A stretch of 64,000 bases of DNA from a bacterium (GTDB lineage: Bacteria > Bacillota > Clostridia > Oscillospirales > Acutalibacteraceae). Shown piece by piece: positions 25,638 to 33,816 of the stretch (positions within the stretch are counted from its first letter, which is position 1; every line of letters begins with the position of its first letter). The translations under genes and the position numbers were made by a program. The stretch spans positions 1-64,000 of the forward strand of contig JAHLAX010000033.1 in the NCBI GenBank assembly GCA_020625875.1, written 5' to 3'. Under the pieces are notes generated by a model. It was not told the origin of the DNA, ran no database searches, and was given only the letters and a program-made list of their open reading frames with translations.

Positions 25638-28238
25638 TTAAATAAGATTTTTTAATTCATAAAGTAAATTCATAGCCTCAATCGGCGTTAATGTGTTCAA
25701 ATCAACCTGAGAGAGCTTTTCGGAAATTGCGGAATTTGTGTCGGGCATTAAGCTAAGCTGCTCATCCTGTTCTTCTGCTCTGGGATGTAAAACAGGTTGA
25801 ATTGTACTGTTGCCGCTCTCGAGCTCTTTTAGAATTTCTTTAGCGCGCTCAATAATAGTGTCGGGAATACCCGCGAGCTTCGCGACCTCAATGCCGTAGC
25901 TGTCGTCAGCGCCGCCTGTGACGATTCTGCGAAGGAAGGTTATATCATCACCATGCTTTTTAACAGCAATATTATAGTTGTTAACCCCTTCTATAACCTG
26001 TTCCATAACAGTCAGCTCGTGATAATGCGTGGCAAAAAGCGTTTTAGCGCCAAGCTTCTTTTTATCAGCCGCGTATTCAAGCACAGCTCTGGCGATACTC
26101 ATACCGTCAAAGGTTGAAGTACCTCTACCGATTTCATCAAATATCAGTAATGATTTTTTGGTAGCGTTAGAAACAATATGAGCGACCTCGCTCATCTCAA
26201 CCATAAACGTTGATTGGCCAGACGCAAGATCGTCAGAAGCGCCTACTCGGGTAAAGATGCTGTCTACAATACCGATTTCAGCGGATGACGCGGGAACAAA
26301 GCTGCCTATCTGAGCCATTAAAACTATTAGCGCCACCTGACGCATATATGTGGATTTGCCCGCCATATTAGGACCGGTTATTATAGCGACTCTGTTGGCT
26401 GAGCAATTGAGATAAACGTCATTCGGTACAAACGGAGCGCCTTTGAGCAAGAGTTCAACAACGGGATGACGGCTGTCTTTTAGTATAATCTTATCAGACA
26501 AATTAACCTCCGGACGAATATATCTGTTATCAGAAGCAACATTAGCCAGAGAATTAAATACATCAAGAGCCGCGATGCAGGATGCTGAACGCTGAATACG
26601 CTCAAGATTATCAGCGGTTTTCTTGCGAATACTGTCGAATATCTCATATTCAAGCGCGACAGCCTTATCTTTAGCGCCGAGGATTCTGCCCTCGAGCTCC
26701 TTTAAATCCTGCGTTATATAGCGCTCGCAGTTTGTAAGAGTTTGTTTACGAATATAAGTCTCGGGAACCAAGTCTTTATAAGAATTGGTGACCTCAATAT
26801 AATAACCGAACACGCGGTTATAGCCCACTTTTAGCTTTGGTATGCCTGTTATCTCGCGCTGTTCCTGTTCAATTTGAGAGAGCAAACCTGTTGAGTTGTT
26901 CATATCGGAGCTGACTGAGTCAAGCTCTTTGTTGTAGCCGCGCTTAATCATTCCACCCTCGCGAACCGAGAAAGGCGGATCCTCAACAATAGCGTCGTCT
27001 ATCAGCTTATAAATATCATCAAGTGTGTCGAGATTTGAACAAACGGTTTTAAGCATAGTTGACGTGCATCCGCTCAAAAGCTCCTTGATTTGCGGGAGCT
27101 TTTCTATAGCTGACGAAAGTGAGCGAAGCTCACGCGCGTTAGCCGAGCCGTAGACAATCTTTGTCATAATACGCTCAATATCTAGAATACCAATCAAAGC
27201 GGCAGTTAAATCCAGCCTGAGAACAGTGTCGTTAACAAGCTCCTCTACAGCGCTTTGACGGTTAATAATCTTTGTTATATTAAGAAGCGGTTTTTCTACC
27301 CAGCTTCTGAGCAAGCGCTTGCCCATAGAGGTCTTGGTCTTATCAAGAACCCACAGAAGCGAGCCGCGCTTTTCTTTGTTGAGCATAGTCTGAGTAAGCT
27401 CAAGGTTGCGTTGAGTATTGAAATCAAGCTTCATAAACTGGTCTTCTGTGAATAAATCAATATGAGTAATGCGTTCGAGACCTGTTTTTTGTGTATCTTT
27501 TAAATATGTAAGCAGAGCTCCCAGAGTTGAAACAAGGATATGCTTGTCCTCGACAGTTGAATAATCGTTCTTAAACTGATTTTTGACAATATCAAGACAA
27601 GTTATATAAGCAAAATTCTCATCAGGATACATCTCTACTGAAGCCGAGAGCTTGTCCTTAATGAAACTAGCTAAATCCTTAAGCTTTATAATATCTCCGC
27701 CGATTAAAATCTCACGGGGATTGTAGCTTGAAAGCTGAGATTTAATCCTCTCGAGTATATCTTTACCGCTGAAATCTGTAGCGTATAATTCTCCTGTAGA
27801 AATATCGCAAAAACACATTGCGACATTTTTACCCTCGGAATAAATACATGAAATATAGTTGTTGCGGCTTTCGTCAAGCATACTGCTCTCGATTACAGTA
27901 CCCGGAGTTACAACACGGACAATATCGCGCTTGACAATAGTTTTAGTCTTTGAGGGGTCTTCCATTTGCTCGCAGATAGCGACCTTATAACCTTTTTGAA
28001 CAAGGCGCGCAATATAGCCCTCACAGCTGTGGAAAGGCACACCGCACATCGGCGCGCGCTCCTCAAGCCCGCAGTCTCTGCCTGTAAGAGTGAGTTCAAG
28101 CTCCTGTGACGCTAATTTTGCGTCGTCAAAGAACATCTCGTAAAAATCGCCGAGACGAAAGAACAGAATACTATCTTTGTTTTCATCTTTAATTTTAAGG
28201 TATTGCTGCATCATAGGGGATAATTTCTGTTCAGCCAT
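25638..28238 (-). CDS. mutS: DNA mismatch repair protein MutS
   Basis: Recognises base mismatches and small loops. N-terminal mismatch-binding domain with the Phe-x-Glu wedge (FFRLGDFYEMFF, about 25-36), connector, lever and clamp domains, then the ATPase with GPNMAGKSTYMRQ near 620, the LLIFDEIGRGTSTFDG Walker B, and a helix-turn-helix C-terminus. 866 residues, MutS1 type. It is directly followed by mutL after 12 bp. Confidence 0.97.
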   Translation of the reverse strand: MAEQKLSPMMQQYLKIKDENKDSILFFRLGDFYEMFFDDAKLASQELELTLTGRDCGLEERAPMCGVPFHSCEGYIARLVQKGYKVAICEQMEDPSKTKTIVKRDIVRVVTPGTVIESSMLDESRNNYISCIYSEGKNVAMCFCDISTGELYATDFSGKDILERIKSQLSSYNPREILIGGDIIKLKDLASFIKDKLSASVEMYPDENFAYITCLDIVKNQFKNDYSTVEDKHILVSTLGALLTYLKDTQKTGLERITHIDLFTEDQFMKLDFNTQRNLELTQTMLNKEKRGSLLWVLDKTKTSMGKRLLRSWVEKPLLNITKIINRQSAVEELVNDTVLRLDLTAALIGILDIERIMTKIVYGSANARELRSLSSAIEKLPQIKELLSGCTSTMLKTVCSNLDTLDDIYKLIDDAIVEDPPFSVREGGMIKRGYNKELDSVSSDMNNSTGLLSQIEQEQREITGIPKLKVGYNRVFGYYIEVTNSYKDLVPETYIRKQTLTNCERYITQDLKELEGRILGAKDKAVALEYEIFDSIRKKTADNLERIQRSASCIAALDVFNSLANVASDNRYIRPEVNLSDKIILKDSRHPVVELLLKGAPFVPNDVYLNCSANRVAIITGPNMAGKSTYMRQVALIVLMAQIGSFVPASSAEIGIVDSIFTRVGASDDLASGQSTFMVEMSEVAHIVSNATKKSLLIFDEIGRGTSTFDGMSIARAVLEYAADKKKLGAKTLFATHYHELTVMEQVIEGVNNYNIAVKKHGDDITFLRRIVTGGADDSYGIEVAKLAGIPDTIIERAKEILKELESGNSTIQPVLHPRAEEQDEQLSLMPDTNSAISEKLSQVDLNTLTPIEAMNLLYELKNLI

Positions 28239-28264
28239 AACTTACTCCTTAATAGTTTCTTGCT

Positions 28265-28669
28265 TTAGCCGCAACCGCCGCAGGTTGAGCAGCTTCCTGT
28301 GCAGGAAGCGTCAAAGTCAGTAGTATTCGGGTCTTCGCCCGCGATACAATTCTGTAAAATTGTATTTACTCTAACGGTTAATGTGTCATACTTTTGTTTA
28401 GCCTCATTATAAGCTGTCATATGCTCGTTAGACATAATATCTGAATAAACCTTCTGCATATCCATATTAAGCTGTTTAACTTTTTCGGGGTCTTTCTGAG
28501 CTTTAGCGTTTTCGGTGTTAATTGATAAGCGCTTAAGGTTAAACTCTTTGATAAGCTCCTGAAGCTCATTGTCAGCGTCAGCCGCTTTTTCAGCTTCTTT
28601 CATTTTCAAATAGCTTTCGTCGGCTTGAATCATTCTGCCGAGCTCTCTAACCTGTTCTATAATATCCAT
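28265..28669 (-). CDS. YlbF/YmcA family regulator with Cys-rich tail
   Basis: Helical protein of the family that in Bacillus forms the RicAFT (YmcA-YlbF-YaaT) complex, which binds Fe-S clusters and promotes RNase Y-dependent mRNA processing. The first 110 residues are the helical family domain (MDIIEQVRELGRMIQADE...). The last 20 residues hold a dense cluster CTGSCSTCGGCG plus an earlier Cys at CIAGED, a good candidate cluster ligand set. 134 residues. It lies between miaB and mutS, the same place as ymcA in Bacillus (miaB-ymcA-cotE-mutS). Confidence 0.8.
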   Translation of the reverse strand: MDIIEQVRELGRMIQADESYLKMKEAEKAADADNELQELIKEFNLKRLSINTENAKAQKDPEKVKQLNMDMQKVYSDIMSNEHMTAYNEAKQKYDTLTVRVNTILQNCIAGEDPNTTDFDASCTGSCSTCGGCG

Positions 28670-28683
28670 AAAACAATCTCCTT

Positions 28684-30102
28684 TTATACAAAATCGCCTT
28701 TCAGTATCCAGTTACCAGCGTTGGTAATCTTTACATTTTGAAAGGTTCCTATAAGTTCTTTACCGCCCTTAGCCTCAACAACAATGTTGCCGGAGGTGCG
28801 GGCGTTAAGAATATTATCCTTGCCCTTCTCGTTTTCAACAAGAACCTTTTGAGTTGTGCCAATCATCGACTTGCAGCGCTTTGCCGCGATTTCCTCCTGA
28901 ACGTCTAAAAGCTCCTGAAACCACTTTGATTTCTCAGCGGCGCTAATCGGGTCATCCATCGAGGCGGCGGGTGTGCCGACTCTTGGCGAATAAATAAATG
29001 TGAACAACGAGGTGTATTCAACCTCACGAATCAATGATAAGGTTTGTTTGAAATCCTCGTATGTTTCGCCAGGGAAACCGACAATAACGTCACTTGTAAG
29101 GCTGACGTCAGGGATTCTCTCTTTAGCGTAATTGATTATACCGAGATATTTCTCACGGTCATAATGACGATTCATCGCTTTGAGGATTCTGTCACTGCCT
29201 GATTGAAACGGAAGATGCAGATGCTTGCTAATATGCTTTGACTGAGCAATCGTATCAATAAGCTCTTTGGTACAATCCTTGGGATGTGAGGTCATAAACC
29301 TCAGCCAGTAATCGCCGTCAATATCGTCAATCTCTTTTATGAGTTCTGCGAAGCTCGGGCTGTTTTTAAGATTTTTACCGTAAGAATTGACATTCTGTCC
29401 TAAGAGAGTAATATCCTTATAACCTGAGTTTATCATCTCGCGGGCTTCACAAAGAATAATATCGCTTTCTCTGCTTCGCTCACGACCTCTTACATAAGGT
29501 ACAATACAATATGTACAGAAGTTGTTGCAGCCGTACATAATGGGCAGCCAGCCCTTAAACGCACCGTCACGCTTTACGGGAATACCCTCGTGAACCAGAC
29601 TGTCATCATTATCCCTGACATATACCCTCTTACCGCTCGATAAAGAACGATATAAAAGCTCAGGGAACTGATGAAGCGCGTGAGTGCCGAATACAAGACC
29701 GACATAAGGAAAGCTCTTGTACATTCTCTCGGCAATATGCTTTTGTTCCATCATACAGCCGCAAAGAGCGATTAAAGTGCGAGGATATTTGAGCTTAAGG
29801 TTCTTTAAAGCGCCAACATTACCGAAAACCCTGTCCTCGGCGTGTTCTCTTACAGCGCAGGTATTGAACAGAATAAAATCAGCGTTGTCGGGCTTATCTT
29901 CAAACTCAAAGCCCGCCTTCTGAAGCATACCCTTTATTCTCTCACCGTCGGCTACATTCTGCTGACAGCCGTATGTGCGGATAAAGGCAATCGGCTTTTC
30001 CCCGCGTTTGCGGTCCTGCATAATTTCATATATTAAATTAAGATACTCATCCTGAGAATCATTAAAATCATTTACCGTGCTGAATTTTTCAGTCAAAGAC
30101 AA
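28684..30102 (-). CDS. miaB: tRNA-2-methylthio-N6-dimethylallyladenosine synthase
   Basis: Radical SAM methylthiotransferase acting on i6A37 made by MiaA. N-terminal UPF0004 domain with cluster cysteines in TYGCQQN, FNTCAVREHAE and LCGCMMEQ. Radical SAM motif CNNFCTYCIVPYVRGRERSR near 192, and a C-terminal TRAM domain (GTTQKVLVENEKGKDN...). 472 residues. First gene of the long operon, with its own promoter. Confidence 0.97.
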   Translation of the reverse strand: MSLTEKFSTVNDFNDSQDEYLNLIYEIMQDRKRGEKPIAFIRTYGCQQNVADGERIKGMLQKAGFEFEDKPDNADFILFNTCAVREHAEDRVFGNVGALKNLKLKYPRTLIALCGCMMEQKHIAERMYKSFPYVGLVFGTHALHQFPELLYRSLSSGKRVYVRDNDDSLVHEGIPVKRDGAFKGWLPIMYGCNNFCTYCIVPYVRGRERSRESDIILCEAREMINSGYKDITLLGQNVNSYGKNLKNSPSFAELIKEIDDIDGDYWLRFMTSHPKDCTKELIDTIAQSKHISKHLHLPFQSGSDRILKAMNRHYDREKYLGIINYAKERIPDVSLTSDVIVGFPGETYEDFKQTLSLIREVEYTSLFTFIYSPRVGTPAASMDDPISAAEKSKWFQELLDVQEEIAAKRCKSMIGTTQKVLVENEKGKDNILNARTSGNIVVEAKGGKELIGTFQNVKITNAGNWILKGDFV

Positions 30103-30130
30103 TACCCCAATCTAATTTACTATCCATAGA

Positions 30131-30159
30131 ATTATAGCACAAATCAAATTGCAATACAA
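30131..30159 (-). promoter_or_regulatory. Promoter of the miaB operon
   Basis: TTGTAT (30154-30159), 17-bp spacer, TATAAT (30131-30136) on the minus strand. It is embedded in an 11-bp inverted repeat described separately. Confidence 0.65.
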
Positions 30160-30171
30160 TAGATTTGCGCT
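30135..30171. promoter_or_regulatory. Inverted repeat over the miaB promoter
   Basis: Arms TAGCACAAATC (30135-30145) and GATTTGCGCTA (30161-30171), 11 bp with one mismatch, bracket the spacer and -35 of the miaB promoter. There is no T-tract, so an operator is more likely than a terminator of yunB. No regulator is identified. Confidence 0.4.
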
Positions 30172-30193
30172 ATATTTTGTGTACAAATTGATA

Positions 30194-30832
30194 TTATCGT
30201 ACAATATCTGCGAATGTAGTTGGTGTTTCGCCCACTATAACGGTCTGAGCGATTTCATAATCGGTAGTAAATCTGTGCTCTTCGCTATACTCCGGGCTGA
30301 TTGTGATTATATCCGTTGTTACTATCATTTTTATATGATGAATAGTCTGGTTAACACCGCCGCTCTCGAATGAACTTTTGAGCTTACAATTAACAGAGCC
30401 AGTAAGAATAAAACTGATTTCTATATCAGGACCAAATGTACTGAGCATCGTAATATCTGTAAATGAACCGAGCGGCAGTTTAAAGCTGTATAGCTTTTCT
30501 TTATCAAGTTGCTTTTGGATTTCTCTTGTAACTTTAGATTTCAGCTTATTTACAAACACAGAATTTTCACTAATTGCTGAGATTTTTCCGTTATTGTTGT
30601 ATTGAATCTGTGCTAAATCAGAGTATGTATACCCGATTTTATTCTGTATTTTTTCTATTGATTCTGAGATAATTTTAGCTGATATAGCTTTAGATTGTTT
30701 TTTTACGCACTTTCTGGTAAAAGGAATAGCCTGAGCCTCAAACAATACCACGAGAGCTAAACACAGCGTAATTATAATTATAATAAATCTTCTTAGTTTT
30801 TTACGCTTGTGATTTTTTACCTTACACAACAA
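30194..30832 (-). CDS. yunB: Sporulation protein YunB
   Basis: Conserved sporulation protein of unknown biochemical role, found in endospore formers. A basic N-terminus (KNHKRKKLRR) is followed by one transmembrane helix (about 15-35) and a large extracytosolic domain with the family segments SESIEKIQNKIGYTYSDLAQIQYNNNGKI and PLGSFTDITMLSTFGPDIEI. 212 residues. It lies behind the zinc-ribbon gene, across a terminator. In Bacillus yunB is in the sigma-E regulon; sigE is present in this window. Confidence 0.88.
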   Translation of the reverse strand: MLCKVKNHKRKKLRRFIIIIITLCLALVVLFEAQAIPFTRKCVKKQSKAISAKIISESIEKIQNKIGYTYSDLAQIQYNNNGKISAISENSVFVNKLKSKVTREIQKQLDKEKLYSFKLPLGSFTDITMLSTFGPDIEISFILTGSVNCKLKSSFESGGVNQTIHHIKMIVTTDIITISPEYSEEHRFTTDYEIAQTVIVGETPTTFADIVR

Positions 30833-30837
30833 AATAA

Positions 30838-30866
30838 CACCCCTCGTTATACTACACGAGAGGTGT
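30838..30866 (-). terminator. Intrinsic terminator after efp and zinc-ribbon gene
   Basis: Stem ACACCTCTCGTG with a GU-tolerant partner (CGAGGGGTGT) on the minus strand, followed by TATTTTGTT. It separates the efp unit from yunB. Confidence 0.7.
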
Positions 30867-30880
30867 TTGAATGTTACATT

Positions 30881-31297
30881 TTAAAAAGGCAAGTCATCCT
30901 TGGAATCATCATTTTCATCGCTGAATAAGCTTGTAAAATCAAACTCCATTTCGCTGCCGCAGACAGGACAATTAATTTCGCCCTCTATAAGTGTATCCTC
31001 ATCAACCACGACTTCAGCGCCGCAGTCAGGACATACTACCTCATAATCAGGATTATCGGCATCGAAATCAAAATCATCTAAATCGTCATCGAAATCCTCG
31101 TCAGCGTTATAGAAATCATCCTCGAGCTCCTCAACGCGCTCTTCCATTATATTCATCTCATCTGTGATTTCATATAAAAGATCAAGCATAGCGTCAATAA
31201 GCTTACCCTCGGGCTTGGATTTATCGAGGTCTAAGCCTTCAGCTAAACCTTTTAGATAAGCTGCTTTCTCAGAAATGTTCATATATTCGTATGACAT
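30881..31297 (-). CDS. Acidic zinc-ribbon protein (CD1247 N-terminal domain type)
   Basis: 138 residues. The N-terminal helical domain MSYEYMNISEKAAYLKGLAEGLDLD is the clostridial CD1247-type domain. A very acidic stretch of Asp/Phe repeats follows (FDDDLDDFDFDAD), then a zinc ribbon with CPDCG and CPVCG (about 90-118), and an acidic tail. Cytosolic. The role is unknown; the ribbon suggests binding of nucleic acid or a protein partner, but the strong negative charge argues against plain DNA binding. Co-transcribed behind efp with a 10-bp gap. Confidence 0.7.
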   Translation of the reverse strand: MSYEYMNISEKAAYLKGLAEGLDLDKSKPEGKLIDAMLDLLYEITDEMNIMEERVEELEDDFYNADEDFDDDLDDFDFDADNPDYEVVCPDCGAEVVVDEDTLIEGEINCPVCGSEMEFDFTSLFSDENDDSKDDLPF

Positions 31298-31307
31298 AAT
31301 TTACCTC

Positions 31308-31865
31308 TTAAGCTCTGCCAAGATACTCGCCAGTACGTGTATCAATCTGGATAACCTCTCCCTCATTGATAAAGAGCGGAACCTTTACTTCGGCGCCTGT
31401 CTCTACTGTAGCGGGCTTTGTGGCGTTAGTAGCTGTGTTGCCGGCGAAACCGGGATCAGTCTTTGTAACCTCAAGCTCAACAAAGTTAGGCGGCTCTACG
31501 CCAAATACGTTGCCCTTGTAAGAAAGAATCTTGCACATCATATTCTCTTTGACGAATTTAAAGTTATCGCCGAGAACATTAGCGTTAATCGGGATTTGCT
31601 CCCAAGTCTCTGTATCCATAAAGTAATAGAGATCACCGTCGTTATAGCTGTACTCCATATCCTTTCTCTCGATAAACGCTGTGGGGTATTTATCGTTGGG
31701 GTTAAAGGATTTTTCAACAACAGCACCTGTAATAACGTTTCTGATTTTTGTTCTTACAAAAGCGGCGCCCTTACCGGGTTTTACGTGCTGGAACTCAATG
31801 ATAGAAACAACCTGTCCATCCATCTCGAAAGTTACACCGTTTCTGAAATCACCTGCAGAAATCAT
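31308..31865 (-). CDS. efp: Translation elongation factor P
   Basis: Relieves ribosome stalling at polyproline stretches. Three beta-barrel domains in 185 residues. The tip residue that is modified in many species is the Lys in [12 protein letters not shown] near 32. C-terminal signature segment [30 protein letters not shown] precedes the ATG. It follows an M24 peptidase as in Bacillus (yqhT-efp). Confidence 0.97.
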   Translation of the reverse strand: MISAGDFRNGVTFEMDGQVVSIIEFQHVKPGKGAAFVRTKIRNVITGAVVEKSFNPNDKYPTAFIERKDMEYSYNDGDLYYFMDTETWEQIPINANVLGDNFKFVKENMMCKILSYKGNVFGVEPPNFVELEVTKTDPGFAGNTATNATKPATVETGAEVKVPLFINEGEVIQIDTRTGEYLGRA

Positions 31866-31907
31866 AAAAATACCTCCTAAAAATCATTTACATTAAATGT
31901 TAAATTT

Positions 31908-31936
31908 ATTATACATAAAAATCAATAAAAATGCAA
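31908..31936 (-). promoter_or_regulatory. Promoter of efp
   Basis: TTGCAT (31931-31936), 17-bp spacer, TATAAT (31908-31913) on the minus strand, just past the stop of the M24 peptidase gene. Confidence 0.7.
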
Positions 31937-31939
31937 GTA

Positions 31940-33022
31940 TTATACGACAATTAGTTCTTTTGGTAAAGCAGCGAAATTATAATAGCCGTCATTTTTAACA
32001 AGAACCATATCTTCAATTCTCACTCCGAATTGGTTTTCAAGATAAATCCCCGGCTCAACAGTTATGACCATATTCTCTGAAAGGATTGTCTCACTCTTTG
32101 AGCTCACGAAAGGTTTTTCGTGTATATCGAGCCCGACACCGTGACCTGTTGAGTGACCGAAGCACTTGCCAAAGCCCGCTTCTGTAATAATGTCTCGTGC
32201 GGTTTTATCAACATCAGACGCTTTAACTCCCGCTCTCACAGATTCAAGAGCGGCATTCTGAGCCTTATAAACAATATCATAGATTTCTCTCTGATAATCG
32301 CTGCAGCTCCTGACAGCAATCGTTCGCGTCATATCGCTGTGATAACCTTTATAGAGCGCTCCTATATCCATAGTAAAGAAATCACCGTCTTTTATTATTG
32401 CGTCAGACGGAACCCCATGCGGGAGAGAAGTCTTTTTGCCGGTAATTGTTATTAAGTCAAACGACACACCCTCTGCCCCGTTTTTTCTAATCAAATGCTC
32501 AAGCTCAATCGCTATACTTCTTTCGCTGACACCAGGTTTTACAAAGTTCAAAACCTCATTATATGCTTTTTCGGTTATTCTCTGCGCTTCACTTATATAG
32601 GCGATTTCTTCATCACTTTTAATAATTCGAAGATTGTTGATTGCTTTAACAAGAGAATCATCGGATATAACAGACACACCTATTGAATTGAACTCTTTTA
32701 TAAATCTGTTATAAAGGCTGATACTGACACATTCGCTTTCAATTAAAAGAGCTTCTATGCTTTCCTGTTGCAATACAGCCTTAAGACTTTCAAAAAGTTT
32801 TGTGAACTCAATTACCTTACAGGACTTACAAATACTGCGAGCGGATTCTATATATCTGAAATCAACAAATAAATAGGCTTCATCGTTTGTTATCAATACG
32901 TAGCCCTCACAGTTCTGCATTCCCGAAAAATAATAGACGTTATTATTATCTTTAATCAGCGCGGCTTGTGAGTAATCCAGAGTTTTCTTTATCTTATTAA
33001 TTCTTTTTTCAAAAACTGACAA
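31940..33022 (-). CDS. Xaa-Pro aminopeptidase family protein (M24B)
   Basis: Metallo-aminopeptidase that likely removes residues before proline or cleaves X-Pro dipeptides. An N-terminal creatinase-like domain (residues 1-130) precedes the pita-bread catalytic domain. Metal ligands are in FTMDIGALYKGYHSDMTRT (two Asp), GHSTGHGVGLDIHE (His), ITVEPGIY (Glu) and GVRIEDMV (Glu). 360 residues; cytosolic. It sits between aroQ and efp, the Bacillus order aroQ-yqhT-efp, which supports a YqhT orthologue. Confidence 0.9.
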   Translation of the reverse strand: MSVFEKRINKIKKTLDYSQAALIKDNNNVYYFSGMQNCEGYVLITNDEAYLFVDFRYIESARSICKSCKVIEFTKLFESLKAVLQQESIEALLIESECVSISLYNRFIKEFNSIGVSVISDDSLVKAINNLRIIKSDEEIAYISEAQRITEKAYNEVLNFVKPGVSERSIAIELEHLIRKNGAEGVSFDLITITGKKTSLPHGVPSDAIIKDGDFFTMDIGALYKGYHSDMTRTIAVRSCSDYQREIYDIVYKAQNAALESVRAGVKASDVDKTARDIITEAGFGKCFGHSTGHGVGLDIHEKPFVSSKSETILSENMVITVEPGIYLENQFGVRIEDMVLVKNDGYYNFAALPKELIVV

Positions 33023-33454
33023 TTAAATCAAGTCCTTTAAGGCGTTAATCGCCAAGAAGTAGCTCTGCTTGCCAAATCCCGCAATCTGTCCTACACACAC
33101 AGGAGTTATAACGGAAGTATGACGAAATTCCTCTCGCGCGTGAATGTTTGACATATGAACCTCAACGAACGGTATATCAACACAGGCGATAGCGTCTCTG
33201 AGAGAGTAGCTATAGTGAGTGAGCGCGCCAGCGTTGATAACGCATCCGTCAAAGTTATCTTTGGCAGAATGAATCTTATCTATGAGGTCGCCCTCGTGAT
33301 TAGACTGATATACTTCTGATGAAAAGCCGTTATTCTTAGCGTATTCTATAATCTGTTTTGATATATCTTCAGCTGTTTCGACTCCGTATATACCTTTTTC
33401 GCGAACACCAACCATATTAAGATTAGGGCCCAATAAAACTAGTAGCTTTTTCAT
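33023..33454 (-). CDS. aroQ: 3-dehydroquinate dehydratase, type II
   Basis: Third step of the shikimate pathway. 143 residues. Conserved parts: GPNLNMVGVREKGIYG (catalytic Tyr at the end), NAGALTHYSYSLRDAI, EVHMSNIHAREEFRHTS. No promoter is visible between the rpsU terminator and this gene, so it may depend on read-through. The stop abuts the start of the M24 peptidase. Confidence 0.96.
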   Translation of the reverse strand: MKKLLVLLGPNLNMVGVREKGIYGVETAEDISKQIIEYAKNNGFSSEVYQSNHEGDLIDKIHSAKDNFDGCVINAGALTHYSYSLRDAIACVDIPFVEVHMSNIHAREEFRHTSVITPVCVGQIAGFGKQSYFLAINALKDLI

Positions 33455-33482
33455 AGCGTTCTCCTAAAATAATAATCTAAAG

Positions 33483-33512
33483 TATAAAAGCGGACAGTTA
33501 ACCTGTCCGCTT
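33483..33512 (-). terminator. Intrinsic terminator after rpsU
   Basis: 10-bp stem AAGCGGACAG/CTGTCCGCTT (33488-33497 with 33503-33512) and TTTATACTTT on the minus strand. Confidence 0.8.
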
Positions 33513-33518
33513 AAATGT

Positions 33519-33695
33519 TTACCTATATTTGCGTTTACGAGCTGCTTCGGACTTTTTCTTACGCTTTACAGAAGGCTTTTCATACGCTTCTCTCTTGCGA
33601 ACCTCAGCAATAACGCCAGCTCTGGCACACTGTTTCTTAAATCTTCTCAAAGCACTTTCGAGAGATTCATTTTCTTTAAGTCTTACCTCTGACAT
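33519..33695 (-). CDS. rpsU: 30S ribosomal protein S21
   Basis: Too short for the ORF track (58 residues), which instead lists its plus-strand shadow. The translation starts [20 protein letters not shown] and ends RKRKYR; the basic second half [18 protein letters not shown] is typical of S21, a small-subunit protein near the anti-Shine-Dalgarno. GGGAGGG precedes ATG. It has a consensus promoter and a terminator, so it can be a single-gene unit. Confidence 0.97.
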   Translation of the reverse strand: MSEVRLKENESLESALRRFKKQCARAGVIAEVRKREAYEKPSVKRKKKSEAARKRKYR

Positions 33696-33744
33696 TGTCT
33701 ATTTCCCTCCCATCTTAAATGGGTAATTTGCAATTTGCTTTTTT

Positions 33745-33774
33745 ATTATACACTAAGTAGACATAAATTGTCAA
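33745..33774 (-). promoter_or_regulatory. Promoter of rpsU
   Basis: TTGACA (33769-33774), 18-bp spacer, TATAAT (33745-33750) on the minus strand. Both hexamers are perfect matches to the sigma-A consensus. Confidence 0.85.
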
Positions 33775-33782
33775 TACCTATC

Positions 33783-33806
33783 AAAAAATTAGTTAAAAAA
33801 GACTAA
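33783..33806 (-). terminator. Weak terminator after leuS
   Basis: Only a 5-bp stem TTAGT/ACTAA (33802-33806 with 33789-33793) but followed by TTTTTTG on the minus strand, 11 bases after the leuS stop. Confidence 0.35.
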
Positions 33807-33816
33807 AATGTAAGAT

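Noticed and set aside
33529-33726. 65-residue plus-strand ORF
   Set aside because: It is the antisense shadow of rpsU.
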